Assembly (NCBI GenBank): GCA_030248215.1
Contig: JASANG010002977.1
Span: 29,483-93,482, forward strand
DNA: 64,000 bases
DNA from: Enoplolaimus lenunculus
Lineage: Eukaryota > Nematoda > Enoplea > Enoplida > Thoracostomopsidae
Direction: 5' to 3'
The position numbers were made by a program, and so were the translations under genes. A model generated the notes under the pieces. It searched no databases. It saw nothing but the letters and a program-made list of their open reading frames with translations, and was not told where the DNA came from. How positions within the stretch are numbered: position 1 is the stretch's first letter; each line of letters opens with the position of its first letter. Of this stretch, positions 24,201-32,687 are shown one piece after another.

Positions 24201-25553
24201 AAAGGTGATGCCAATAATTAGCTGATATTTTTGACAGACTTAAACTTACACTTAGACTTTGGCTAAAACATGTCAGTGCACAGTAATTGGCGGTTTAATA
24301 TTAGAAGAATTCAAAAGGTGGTTCTACTATTCACAACGAGCTTTAGCACGCTGGCGCGTGGCAGTTCTGTTAACGCATCTGCGTTTCGTTCCAGTGAACA
24401 CCGTGGGAACGTTTTGATCTTGACTGTATTTCAACCAAAAATACTACTTGAATATCGTTTAGTTATACTTCAACGACTCTGCTTAGTTTCACATATGACT
24501 ATTATGAACTGTTGGTGCTGTTTGTGGTTTAGTGTGAAGTAATTTTTGTGTGGTTTGCCGAGTTATACAGTTGGTTAGAAACGGTGATGTTTAGAATTAT
24601 TTAAACCATAACAAACAATTGTTAAATTGAACTTGAGTTGGTGTCCATTACACAAAAGAACCCAACGTTTAAAAAAATTACGCAGTTATTTTGCGTCGTC
24701 CGCCGACGAATATCGCCGCATGTGAAAATAGTTTTATCTACAAAATTGGTTGCGCAGTATCATATAGCGACTCACGTGCGCATGCCGTACGGCGCTGAAT
24801 AACGCCGCACGGCATCAAAATAGTCAAAAAGGTATAATGCGGTTCTAACTTGACCTTGGCATACACCGCATGTGTTGTTTGGTGTCACATTTAAATTTAC
24901 GTATTTTTGAATTATGAAGAGATACGTATATTAATATGATGGTTTGGTATTTTGCGACTTTGTGTTGCGCATTTGTCACATGTAAATCTGTGATCTTGTG
25001 CGTCCGGTTTGTCGCTAGCAATGATTGCTTGCGCAGCGGACAAAATGTTTAACCGCAACTCGGAAAAAAATTAAATTTGGCTAAAATAACTTCGCGACGT
25101 AACGTATGTATGGGAGCAAATTGGGTTGAAATGTATATATGTGTTTGAGTTGTATCATGTTTTATCAAAGCTTTCAAATTTTATTGTCATACTTTACTAC
25201 CTTTAAGCGACAGTTAAAAAAATATGTTGCGTCGGCCGTAGGTAATAATTTAAAGTCTAGGAATTGCTAACTTTGTATGCGACACAAATACGCTTATTAA
25301 TTTATTTTTAGCTTGCTGTAGATCAATCAATTCTAACTTGAATTTGACTAAAAACCACTTACACGTGTTAAATTGTTATCGCAGTTTAGAGATAAGTTGG
25401 TTCAAAGGTTCACAATGAACAGAATAAAACCTGTGTGTGTGATGTCTACTGACCCTCTGATCTCGCTTGAATGAATTAGTGCGTTTCATAAACATATGCA
25501 TGCGAATTTTTTTCATGTGGTCTCCTAATTTTATGCTACTGAAGTGTGCAGTA

Positions 25554-25626
<73 letters not shown>

Positions 25627-28600
25627 TATATGCTGTGAATTCGTCTGATTTTGATGGCTTTAAAATCCGTATAATGAGCATTGTATACATATTTGCACAA
25701 TAAAGAAATTTGCAGCATCGTTGACGGAATGCGTCGAACTTAAAATAGTTGCATTTGGGAGTCGCAATAGTTGTTTGAGTAAAGCCAGATACGTCTTGGC
25801 AGTTATGTTTTGTTTTGCACAATTTACGTATATATAGAAGATATACATCAGGAATCGACCGAATATTGATTTTACATGATACCGGAACCGGAGCCGGAGG
25901 ATAAATTTTGTACGGGAACCGGAGCCGGATGTTATTAACCAGATATAGGATATAAATTTGTGCAGGTCGCAAAAATGTGCATTTATGGATTTAAGATTAA
26001 TTTTTGGCTTGTATATTTCATTCCATGTCAGTGTCCACTCTTGGCTTGTCCGGAATTGCCGTCGCCGCAAATATTTCGACAATTAAAAACAAGTTTTAAA
26101 CCGGATACCGTAACCGGATACGGATGTCGATTTTTTACCGGATATTAAACCGGATCTGAATATCCGGTCGATCCCGGAAATATTTGCAAGTAGCAGACCA
26201 GAAAAATTCGATGAACAATACAAATGATGGATATATAGACTTATACGACTGTCGAAAAAAATTTAGCTCTACTTTAACGTAAAGATTTCAGAACCGAGAC
26301 AAATTCGCCTGACTTTTGCATGACGGGGGTGTGGCGTCCTGTTCAATGCGCTGGTAAAATCTGTCCCAGCATTATGAGGCCGCACGTCCCATTTCATTGT
26401 CTGGATTAACAGCGCTATTTATTTAGGCGTGTTTCGTATGTCAATTTGACGAACGAAGCTAATTGTCTAACCTTCACCTAAACTGTATAGCTTTGTAAAA
26501 TTTTTTCAAGATAACCTAAGTGCACACCAAAGTTTGCTGTATTTCCCGTAGTTGGCCCGGAATGAGTTACCCTTATACGTATTAAAACGCATATATCACG
26601 CTTTATTGAAATGTATGTCTGCATCTAAGTTGGATAAAGCTCACAGTATATATATAGATTTGTGATGCTTTCGAAACCTCAGTGGCATCTTAAGCTTGGG
26701 ATAATGGGAGTCAGCGTAGAGTAAGGAATGGGAATCGCAGTTTTTGTACACTTTCCCTCTACGTTAATTGTTAGGGATCGGACATCGGCTTCGGCATATG
26801 TAAGCCATTTCGTAAATCCAAGCCTGCGCGTAAGCGTAAATTTTGGGGAACGTGTACAAGAGTTGTAGTTGCGTTTGAGGGGGTGTTTTTGTTTCGACAA
26901 ATTATCGCATTAATGTTGTTACGGATGTGGACGTAACCCAGTAATTAATTAATACGTACGTATATATGCAATGCGTCGATATATTGTTTATGTACATATT
27001 ACCGGTCAACAATATCCTTGCCATGATAATTAAACTGCTGATAGGAACTGAAAAATTAATATTGGGAATGTGAAATGAAATTCGGATAAATTTAGTAGCC
27101 TACAATGCAGAAGATTGAAGTGAAATTTTGATGTAAAAATCGAGATATTTAAATGTGAACTGGATAAGGGAGACACTGTAGTTGATGTGCGTCAGCGTCC
27201 ATCACCACGCCTCCCTAGCATATCAATGTCGTGACACATGTGTAAGTCAAAATGCTATAACGGCGAATTAGCAGTTAGTTTTTGCTATTTGATATTTGAA
27301 GAAAAAAGTCATCTAATCGCAGCATGGAGGAATAGCTAATAGATAACTGTTGGTATTGATTGTTATAGGTGCACTAAGTCAACAGGATGTTGTGGTGCCG
27401 TCTGAGGTGAACAGTGAAGATTTGGATGTAAGTTGTGTTATTTCACTTCCAATCTCGAGTGATGTGTGAAGGTGGCTTCTTCGGCGGTGCTTTCGGGTTC
27501 AACCAGTTTTATTCTTAGCCAATTTTGTAGCTATTAGTGACTGGTGAAAATTTGGATTAGGTAAAACAAAATCTCACCCAATCTTAGCCAATCAACGAAA
27601 GCCACTATATTTGTTTGCTTGCTTTATTTATGAAATGTATCAAAAATAGCAGTTCTTGATTGTGTCAGATAAACTGATATTATTTACATAATTTGCAATG
27701 TGTCTAATTAGGGATGAGCCGATACTAAAATTTTTGCCGATGCCGATAGCGCTGCCGATTCTTGCTTTGAAATTTTGCCTATGCCGGACCGATGCCGATT
27801 CCAACGTTAGTACACCATGCTTAAAATTAACAGATAGGATACTACATTACATCATTATATGAACATTTAAACCCTAACCATCATAAACAATTACAATTTT
27901 ATAAGAACGGTTCGTTTCAGATAATTTTTTCAAACACAAACGCAAAAGAGATAACAGTTTTCCTGACCTGACACACACACTGATATGCGCCCAGAAATGA
28001 AATAGATAGCATTCCAACTGACCGTTATGTGTAAAAAGTATCGGCAAACAATCGGCAGTTTTTTGCAGTGCCGATGCCGATACTCACGAAAAGTGCCGAT
28101 TATTACCGATGCCGATGGCAATTAATCGGCACATCCCTATGTGTAATGCATCGGTGTTGCCGGGGTTTGGAAAAAGTAATGGGATTATGTTCTATAAATC
28201 GTCGAGGATAATTTTTTCGTTGAAAACTGATACCGCGTTTAACCCTGGGGGGTGGTGACGTCCGAAATCCATTGGTGTAAGGTATAAAAAGGTTGGCGCT
28301 GTACATTTTGACTATTTTACTACCGTACGGCAACGAACATGAATTGTTGTGTGACAGAATAGTGCCCCCCTAATAGAGAATGTTTGAAGCAATATGCTGT
28401 GATGTATTTTCAGACAACTGCCGCAATGTCACTTGATGAATTGAAACAAATGGACGTTCCAGCTTCACCACCGCCTCCCACTGAAACATCAAAATCGTTG
28501 TCACATCTCAACGCCGTCCATGAACGCCAAACAAGACGCATGCAAACCCGCTCTGAATGGTAAGTCGAAGGGTTGAACCGGAATTTGTGCAAAAATTCAA

Positions 28601-31600
28601 TTCGTGTTCCTGATACTGTTCCAGCATTCAAAAATGCAGGAATCCGAATTTTCACGGTTTTGAAAAAAGTTATGTCTAATCATTTAGGGTTGTGCCGATT
28701 AATCAGCATCGGCATCGGAAATAATCGGCAGTTTTAGTGAGTATCGGCATCGGCATTATCATTGTGTCCGGCTAGGAAAACTGATATCTTTCTTGCGTTT
28801 GTGTTTCAAAAATTTGATTGAAGAACCGTTCGTCTAAAATTATAATCGTTTATGATGGTTATTGTTTAAGTCTTCAAATAATGATGTATTGTAGTATGTT
28901 TATTAAGCATGGTGTACTAAAGTTGGAATAGGCATCGGTTCGGCATCGGCAAAAATTTTGGTATCGGTTCATCTCTAAATCATTTAAATATTGGAAATTG
29001 TGTGCTTGAAATATTATTTCGAAATTAGTGTTTTTGCAACTAGTTCAATTTTATTAATAAATTGTTTCTGATGTGTTTTCACAAAACTTGATGATGTAAT
29101 AGCTGAACATTCGCTCAAGCCATTTTTTGGTAAGTTTTCTAAAATGTCCAACATTAAAATGAGGTGATGAAAGTTATTCCAAATTTCGGTTCCTGTTCCG
29201 GTTTCATACAATGAAATTCAACTCCTGTTCCGGCATAATTTAGTTCCTGTTGGAACCTATGTAAGTAGAGTCATATAGTGAGATAGAGTGTAAGCGGAAA
29301 ATAACGAAAACCGAAAACGGATGTTTATGCACCAAAGTTGCATAGAACACATGTTTCATTTTTTTGCAAAGACATCCCAAACCTTTTTAAAATATAAGAT
29401 TTTCAGTGGTTAAATGATTATGACACACCAGCTGGCGTTAGCGACCTAAACAATTTTGAGAATACCAGCGTCTGTTTATTTCGACCAAAAGACACTGCCA
29501 AATATTAAATAATTTTGGTCATAAAAATAGTTTAATATAGAGTTATGTTATAGCTTTCAGTGATAAATATCAGGCAATGTAAAGCACCAGAGCCGGAGCA
29601 AAAAATCCTACTGTACAATGAGATATGAATACTTTTAGGTTTCTTACGCCGTCACCGCTACATCTCGAAACTGCAGTATTCAATTGGAGATATCCAGGTG
29701 ATAGTGAAGACGAAAGCCGTCCGCTGACAAACGGTGCGGCTCGGTTCATCGCAGCTGCTTTTGCACGTTCGTTGGAAGGTGATTTTCCAACGAACGTTGA
29801 TGATTGCAGCGGTGACTATGAGCCATGCTGCAGTTCACAACCGCAGTCTGCATTTGCTAAAACTGATTGCTGCGCGAGTGAAAGTGCTCAACGAATTGCG
29901 TCGCCAAGGTCTGCGCCGTTCCCGACGACGGTCATGATAGGTCCCGGGGTAAAGAATTGTCGCCGGTTAATGGGGTCTAAATCGATGGTTGATAGGAGAC
30001 CTGTTGCCCATGCTCGCGTTTCGGTTGGTCTGGTACGACATAATAGTTGCGGATCTACTGGGCGAGGTACGCAAGCTGGTGGCGGAGCGATTTATCGTCG
30101 TCGGTCGTGGCGGCGTCATTATCAGAGACCGCAGTCGATGACAGGAGAACCGGATGAGGTTAGTCTGGAACTAATACAGTTGCATGCGGATGCGTGTATT
30201 CTGGTTATTGCAACTGTTTTCACGGAAAATTGTGAGTCCGGGTATTTATTTTTTCAATGTTGCAACAGTGCTACGCTTTTGAGAGTTAAGTGAGGCTATT
30301 TCACTGGAGTCTTTGAAATGAAGATATTCGAAATTATAAATATAGGGCGAAAATCTGAATCAATATTGCTGGTTATTTAGCTTAATGAGGGTGCAAAGCC
30401 GAGCTATATTATATCGGAATTGGAACCGAATATTATGCCGGAATCGAATCTGGAAAGCGGAAAATATTTTAATGGGCGTTTGATTAGAATAAATATTAAT
30501 AGCTGGGTTCGAAATCGGAACGAGGGTAGAACTACAGGTTTAATTCACATCGCAATTAAATGCTTACGAAACAAGGTCTGTTCCGACTAAAATTTTTTAA
30601 AAATTCGACGTCCGTTTTTAGTTGGGTGTATGAAAAAGCGATTGAAAATCTAATGCACCCAAAAAATCAATGCTTTCGACTCTTGAGATTTAAATTTGCA
30701 GGGTTTGACGCTGGTAGTCTCAAACGGCACATCTGTAGTTGACGTTCCTCCTCGCCAGCTTCGCCAACGAAATTCAAGTGATACTGCGACGATTTCAACC
30801 CGAGTAACATCCACATTACTTGGATTAGATGAAGATCAAAATTGTCGCGTCAAAAATTCAGGACGTACGACCGCATGTCAAAGCGAACAACTGCCTACGA
30901 TCCCTGTACTTTTTAAAAAAATTACACCTCTTCCATCTAAATCATGCTCACAATCGCAGTGTGCACAGCTTATTAAGCGTCGACGTCAACAGCAGCAACA
31001 ACAAAAACAACAACAACAAGTATTACATACGCAAATATCAGGTCGACCAAATGATGCATTATTGCAAGAAGATATGTGTTCTGCTACAGGAACTAGAAGT
31101 GAAGGAGGGACACCGCGTGAAAGACAGTCATACTCAACAGACCTTGCCCAGATAGCGCCAGCATTTCGACGGTCAAATACAGTAAACATATCAAGCCAAT
31201 CACGAGAAAATCACTTAGCTAATAATTTATCATCGTCGTACTATGCTAAAGGCATTGTTGAAAGTAGTTCCACGCCACCTGGATTCTCATTGGAACAGGT
31301 TGCAGCAGCCTCGGAATGTTTGCGAACGTGTGCTAGTAAGAAATCGTCTCCTTTTCAGTTGAGGTTAAACAGGAATGCGACTGAGATAGCAGAAGATGTT
31401 ACTTTAATACAAGGAAGGGATAATCACATTCCGTTAAACACCCAATTTAATAACAGTAAAGTTGGTGGGGTTGATCCGGATCCGGTATACCGCGAGGTTC
31501 ATTTGGGACCAGTATGTAACACAAGACTGCCAGTGGTATCAGTTCGAAGCAACTCACCTGCGGTCTTATCGGAGCTTGGGTCTGTCCGTTCGGAATCGCC

Positions 31601-32084
31601 AACTGGACTGTCTGGGGCAGACGCAACCGCAACCTCGATGGCCCTAGCTGTTTTTCCGGTCAGTCATTCGTTGTCAGATTTTGGAGACATCACAGGCAGT
31701 AGTTATGTCTATAGTGATTGGGATAAGTTACAAGCCGTGGAAGCAGTTACTGTTAGCCATTTGCCTCCTGGTCAACGAATTTCACTGGTGAATTCTCAGT
31801 TAGTAGTCGAGCGGAGATCACCTCGGTTGAGACGCCATTTTACCATTAATGTTAGTCCAGGCCGGACGGTGGCTAGTGATGAGTCCGTAGGACAACAGCT
31901 GTCTTCTGCCTTACGTACACCTCAGGTCCAGGGTGGGCAGCCGCGACGCAGGGATTGTAGCCATGCAAGGGGTACGCTGCATTTTGAAGATGACGAGGCT
32001 GGAACGCAACAAATGGATCATGGGACAAGGGAACCACCTGTAGATGCGGATGATAAGATGTCCGGTGAAATGTCCCTTTCGTAA
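9127..32084 (+). CDS. RhoGAP-domain protein with long low-complexity tail (12 exons, ~1514 aa)
   Basis: Exons: 9127-9221, 9774-9837, 12873-13034, 13771-13880, 16045-16213, 17107-17635, 21867-22565, 22957-23565, 27369-27427, 28414-28559, 29639-30158, 30702-32084; every junction keeps frame. The RhoGAP domain is at about residues 34-217. The arginine finger is R71 in DIFRAPGHQG, the KFLAKLP helix starts at 108, and LPIASQHFLILLFGTF and MEDIVRFRLASKIVSFIVSNF follow. The Asn usual in the PN motif is Ser190 (GVSVAPSIF). The domain stimulates GTP hydrolysis on Rho-family GTPases in the cytoplasm, so a role in cytoskeletal signalling is inferred. The remaining ~1300 residues are rich in Ser, Gly and Gln, with polyQ near residues 403 and 1150. 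Start: ATG 9127 follows an in-frame TAG; ATG 9160 (Met12) has a better context. Subfamily not assigned. The exon 8 donor is uncertain: reading on to TAA at 23972 gives a 947-residue form. Confidence 0.85.
9774..9837 (+). CDS. RhoGAP gene exon 2
   Basis: Acceptor TTGTATATTGCAG, donor GTACGT. Encodes KVKFGAPVSEAFDHNVIPA then TLL, the typical opening of a RhoGAP domain (FGxPL...IP). It joins in frame to ILLLKLNKEGVYKRD of exon 3. Confidence 0.8.
9838..10690. other. RhoGAP intron 2, left part: family B piece and GAGAC-type repeat
   Basis: A duplicated 30-bp block (ATGGCAATATGACTATTGCT) occurs twice at about 9872-9925. A truncated family B copy starts CAGGCGTCGACCGGATATT at 10092, followed by a GAGTCTCG-rich fragment at 10218-10320 related to the ends of 6891-8424. 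No coding exon seen. Confidence 0.5.
10690..11346 (-). pseudogene. LINE ORF2 remnant (APE-type endonuclease pieces)
   Basis: Minus strand. The ORF2 start near 11346 reads MMAEVNYIDTVNVAQINLQH then SKSATAALNKLL and GTIVLIQE, the typical N-terminus of an APE-like LINE endonuclease. After a stop and a deletion, 11161-10880 reads RSEIIDMTITNLPATDVVKN and SDNESLSDHR, the C-terminal endonuclease block with the SDH motif. Sequence down to 10690 fits the start of the linker to reverse transcriptase; no RT motif remains. The middle of the endonuclease is missing and stops interrupt the frame, so it is dead. It lies antisense in RhoGAP intron 2. Confidence 0.8.
11460..12475 (-). pseudogene. LINE ORF1 remnant with DUF4780-like domain
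   Basis: Minus strand, broken into frames. In order: an acidic segment GTTAEDESDEDIEN (near 12450), an Ala-rich segment (12369-12019), KKSYKDIARKAVEQIIV (near 11880), then LVTCANEASRDWPIQAVAKI followed by DGATIEAIPKGDFDN (11744-11600). The NExSRDW...DGA pattern matches DUF4780, a domain found in ORF1 of some arthropod LINEs. The remnant ends just upstream of ORF2. Frameshifts near 11813 and 12030 show decay. The clade cannot be set without the reverse transcriptase. Confidence 0.7.
12477..12700 (-). mobile_element. Partial family B element abutting the LINE
   Basis: Starts CAGGGTGCGACCGGATATCC and contains CCGGATATTCACGGTTGTGG then GAATATCATAAAAC, the reverse complement of the right half of 7929-8315. 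The other end is not visible. Confidence 0.5.
12873..13034 (+). CDS. RhoGAP gene exon 3 (arginine finger)
   Basis: Acceptor TGTGTTTAG. Encodes ILLLKLNKEGVYKRDIFRAP and GHQGQVRKLIHVMQ, ending NISVYTAASVIK. R71 of DIFRAPG aligns with the catalytic arginine finger. The exon ends AAG|GCAAGT, a GC donor. Using the nearby GT instead would put the next exon in the wrong frame. Confidence 0.9.
13035..13770 (+). other. GC-AG intron with a CCGG repeat
   Basis: The intron begins GCAAGTTACT and ends TATGTTTTAG. It contains a reverse copy of the CAGGGTGCAACCGGAAT-type repeat (about 13235-13622, TACAACCGGAATTCCGGTTT to GTTGCAACCTG). Confidence 0.8.
13771..13880 (+). CDS. RhoGAP gene exon 4
   Basis: Encodes KFLAKLPDGIMGSENEQRLF then ESAELPDPAKQREAVC, ending CG|GTAAGT. 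KFLxKLP is the conserved helix following the arginine finger region. Phase 2 fits exon 5 (R-VISSLP). Confidence 0.9.
13881..16044. other. RhoGAP intron 4: decayed repeats around family A copy 2
   Basis: Degenerate CCGGGTCC-rich segments at 14295-14445 and 15490-15595 flank the family A element at 14580-15375. The rest is AT-rich with no recognisable exon. A pseudo-acceptor at 13942 is discussed under rejected items. Confidence 0.5.
14580..15375. repeat. Family A tandem-core element, copy 2
   Basis: Four to five units of about 160-170 bp with GTTAGCTAATAGCTAATTTG, then the tail GCTTCGCTCAATAAATGTAG and CCCACTACGACTGGTATAG. The GTCC-repeat head is missing. Confidence 0.75.
16045..16213 (+). 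CDS. RhoGAP gene exon 5
   Basis: Acceptor TATGTATATTTTAG. Encodes VISSLPIASQHFLILLFGTF then AEAIGVSVAPSIFHTCVLGQ. This is the second half of the RhoGAP fold, in which Ser190 replaces the usual Asn. Donor AGG|GTAAGT, phase 0. Confidence 0.9.
16214..17106. other. RhoGAP intron 5
   Basis: Contains a short CCGGTTCCGGCATTAAATCC repeat fragment at 16290-16340. An open frame at 16770-17105 runs into exon 6 in a different frame and is not coding. Confidence 0.4.
17107..17635 (+). CDS. RhoGAP gene exon 6
   Basis: Acceptor GTTGCATTTCTAG. Starts AGMEDIVRFRLASKIVSFIV and finishes the RhoGAP domain (SNFG). It continues ECYEFYARITGRTLRAVDDG then WFSFYYPPEFC and enters Gly/Ser/Thr-rich sequence. Ends GTTC|GTAAGT; the split codon with exon 7 gives His. 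Confidence 0.9.
17636..21866. other. RhoGAP intron 6: several repeat relics
   Basis: Holds a short CCGG repeat (17890-18015), the large inverted repeat at 18998-19837, a CCGG repeat at 19925-20335, a poly-G run at 20568 next to a tRNA-like relic (20580-20645, GGCCAACTGGATAGAGCG), and otherwise AT-rich DNA. No further exon recognised. Confidence 0.45.
18998..19837. mobile_element. Long inverted-repeat (foldback-like) element
   Basis: The arm at about 18998-19104 reads GCGTACACAATAATTTTGTC then AACGGTGCC. The arm at 19735-19837 reads GGCACCGTTGACAAAATTGT then TGTGAACGGCGT, its reverse complement with scattered mismatches. Each arm also has its own hairpin (CTCATGACAG and GCTATCACGAG with their complements). 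The about 630-bp interior has no coding frame with homology. Class unknown. Confidence 0.6.
21867..22565 (+). CDS. RhoGAP gene exon 7 (polyglutamine)
   Basis: Begins (H)FTSEDWAVGSHAKSHNEQQ, then a CAA/CAG-coded Gln stretch (about residues 403-423), then a Gly/Ser/Ala-rich region including AAALLDRRIQAHLAALAAET, which could form a short helix or coiled coil. Ends TGG G|GTAATT; the split codon with exon 8 is GAT. Confidence 0.85.
22771..22904. mobile_element. Palindromic element in RhoGAP intron 7
   Basis: GTGCCGTCCGTCACCCGTAT and GCGCCGTCCGTCAC are mirrored by GTGACGGACGGCGCTGTACG and GGTGATGGAC. Outer ends AGGGTGCCG and GCGCCACCCTT are also inverted. Flanks show no clear duplication. Likely a small MITE, filling about a third of the 391-bp intron. 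Confidence 0.6.
22957..23565 (+). CDS. RhoGAP gene exon 8 (donor uncertain)
   Basis: Acceptor GATGTATTTTTAG. Starts DAVERSRFRSVYGAGGTGST and is rich in basic then Gly/Ser residues. The donor chosen is ACAG|GTAGGT (phase 1), which joins exon 9 as G-ALSQQDVVVPSE. The same frame stays open to TAA at 23970-23972 (SSYSVSSDSDDTISIDTSEL and later LSALFMRPLSCEF), long enough to suggest the extension is also coding. A second possible donor, CTG|GTAGGG at 23263, has the same phase. Confidence 0.7.
23566..23972 (+). CDS. Possible alternative C-terminus of the RhoGAP protein
   Basis: In-frame continuation of exon 8 for 135 codons to a TAA. Composition (acidic-Ser patch, then RRPLSALFMRP) resembles the rest of the tail. 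It would end the protein at residue 947 if the 23565 donor is not used. Confidence 0.5.
25556..25623. repeat. (TA)n microsatellite
   Basis: About 66 bp of uninterrupted TA dinucleotides. Open frames crossing it encode only Tyr-Ile runs and are artefacts. Confidence 0.95.
25849..26176. mobile_element. Family B hAT-like element
   Basis: Ends CAGGAATCGACCGAATATTG and ATATCCGGTCGATCCCGG are inverted. The body shares TTCATTCCATGTCAGTGTCC with 7929-8315. Flanks ATATACAT and AAATATTT match at only 5 of 8 positions. Confidence 0.65.
27369..27427 (+). CDS. RhoGAP gene exon 9
   Basis: Acceptor GATTGTTATAG, donor GAT|GTAAGT. Encodes (G)ALSQQDVVVPSEVNSEDLD. An alternative acceptor at CAACAG (27382) would enter in phase 0. 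Phase 0 out matches exon 10. Confidence 0.75.
27709..28139. mobile_element. hAT-like MITE (TAGGGATGNGCCGAT family), copy 1
   Basis: Left TAGGGATGAGCCGATACTAA and right ATTAATCGGCACATCCCTA are inverted repeats, with further GCCGATGCCGAT motifs inward on both sides. Flanks TGTCTAAT (27701-27708) and TGTGTAAT (28140-28147) match 7 of 8. Sits in RhoGAP intron 9. Confidence 0.8.
28414..28559 (+). CDS. RhoGAP gene exon 10
   Basis: Acceptor GATGTATTTTCAG, donor GAATG|GTAAGT. Encodes TTAAMSLDELKQMDVPASPP then PPTETSKSLSHLNAVHERQT. The PASPPPP stretch is a plausible SH3- or WW-binding site (inference). Split codon with exon 11 gives Trp. Confidence 0.85.
28575..29245. repeat. TGTTCC/CCGG dispersed repeat, copy 2, split by a MITE
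   Basis: Shares GGAATTTGTGCAAAAATTCA, GTTCCAGCATTCAAAAATGC and CCTGTTCCGGCATAATTTAG with the repeat at 8560-8960. Interrupted at 28686-28977. Confidence 0.5.
28686..28977. mobile_element. hAT-like MITE (GGGATGNGCCGAT family), copy 2, nested
   Basis: Left AGGGTTGTGCCGATTAATCA and right GGTATCGGTTCATCTCTA. Flanked by perfect 8-bp duplications AATCATTT at 28678-28685 and 28978-28985. Opposite orientation to the copy at 27709. Confidence 0.85.
29639..30158 (+). CDS. RhoGAP gene exon 11
   Basis: Acceptor AATACTTTTAG, donor GAG|GTTAGT. Encodes (W)FLTPSPLHLETAVFNWRYPG then DSEDESRPLTNGAARFIAAA, with several Cys later and a basic segment AIYRRRSWRRHYQRP. Phase 0 out fits exon 12. Confidence 0.85.
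30159..30701. other. RhoGAP intron 11
   Basis: Contains a decayed CCGGAAT-type repeat (30410-30545). No exon. Confidence 0.4.
30702..32084 (+). CDS. RhoGAP gene exon 12 (terminal)
   Basis: Acceptor TTTAAATTTGCAG. Encodes 460 residues from GLTLVVSNGTSVVDVPPRQL through a KRRRQQQQQQKQQQQ tract to GEMSLS and TAA. Ser/Arg/Pro-rich, no recognised fold. The single long frame with balanced codon use supports coding despite the lack of a known domain. Confidence 0.85.
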   Translation, partial: GLTLVVSNGTSVVDVPPRQLRQRNSSDTATISTRVTSTLLGLDEDQNCRVKNSGRTTACQSEQLPTIPVLFKKITPLPSKSCSQSQCAQLIKRRRQQQQQQKQQQQVLHTQISGRPNDALLQEDMCSATGTRSEGGTPRERQSYSTDLAQIAPAFRRSNTVNISSQSRENHLANNLSSSYYAKGIVESSSTPPGFSLEQVAAASECLRTCASKKSSPFQLRLNRNATEIAEDVTLIQGRDNHIPLNTQFNNSKVGGVDPDPVYREVHLGPVCNTRLPVVSVRSNSPAVLSELGSVRSESPTGLSGADATATSMALAVFPVSHSLSDFGDITGSSYVYSDWDKLQAVEAVTVSHLPPGQRISLVNSQLVVERRSPRLRRHFTINVSPGRTVASDESVGQQLSSALRTPQVQGGQPRRRDCSHARGTLHFEDDEAGTQQMDHGTREPPVDADDKMSGEMSLS

Positions 32085-32487
32085 AGGCCACGCGCCAATA
32101 TTGGTCACACTGCTTTAGTTTAGAAAGGAGTGCAGTTTAAATAGATGAGGTAATGAAAAAAATTTACTTTTATTTACAACAAGATGGTGTGATCGGGGTT
32201 TTGTTTGAGGTGACGCAGCAACGACCCGGAGCGTAGTAAATTCAGCGACAGGGCTCTTTACAGAGAAACTGATTCTTTGTAAGAGAAGTTGAATTGAAAA
32301 TGATTTATCCTATTGCCAAATAATCAAGCTTTAAATGTGTATTTGAGGTATGTTTATCGATCAAACGTGGGGCACAGTCTATCAGAAATTGTTGATAGTG
32401 CAGCCATACTTATTAGTCCCTATTGGTACATTGTGACGGTGTAATGAGTTCGCAAGGTCAAATCGCTAGCCAGATATAAGTAACCAA

Positions 32488-32687
32488 ACTGCAAAAATGG
32501 TGTGTCAAATTGACTCTCTCCGAAATAGGTTTTACTGGACTACGCAAACTGAGTCAAAATTTGACTCCGCCAGAGGCAAATTCGAGTCAATAAATCGTTC
32601 AGTGAGTCTAATTGGACTCTGGCGGAGTCGAGTTTAACTAAAAACCTATTTCGGAAAGACTCAATTTGACTCTTCATTTTTTGCAGT
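32488..32687. mobile_element. TIR MITE, about 200 bp
   Basis: The left arm (ACTGCAAAAATGG, then GTCAAATTGACTC, then CCGAAATAGGTTTT) is the near-complement of the right arm (AAAACCTATTTCGG, GACTCAATTTGACTC, TTTTTTGCAGT). The centre repeats ACTCCGCCAGAG and CTCTGGCGGAGT. No clear target duplication. Confidence 0.75.

Larger units (their letters stand above)
23973..27368. other. RhoGAP intron 8
   Basis: AT-rich, containing a (TA)n microsatellite at 25556-25623 and a family B copy at 25849-26176. No other exon with splice support was found. Confidence 0.45.

Noticed and set aside
25376-25972. 198-codon minus-strand open frame
   Set aside because: Passes through the (TA)n tract and a repeat; its Tyr-Ile runs are an artefact of the microsatellite.
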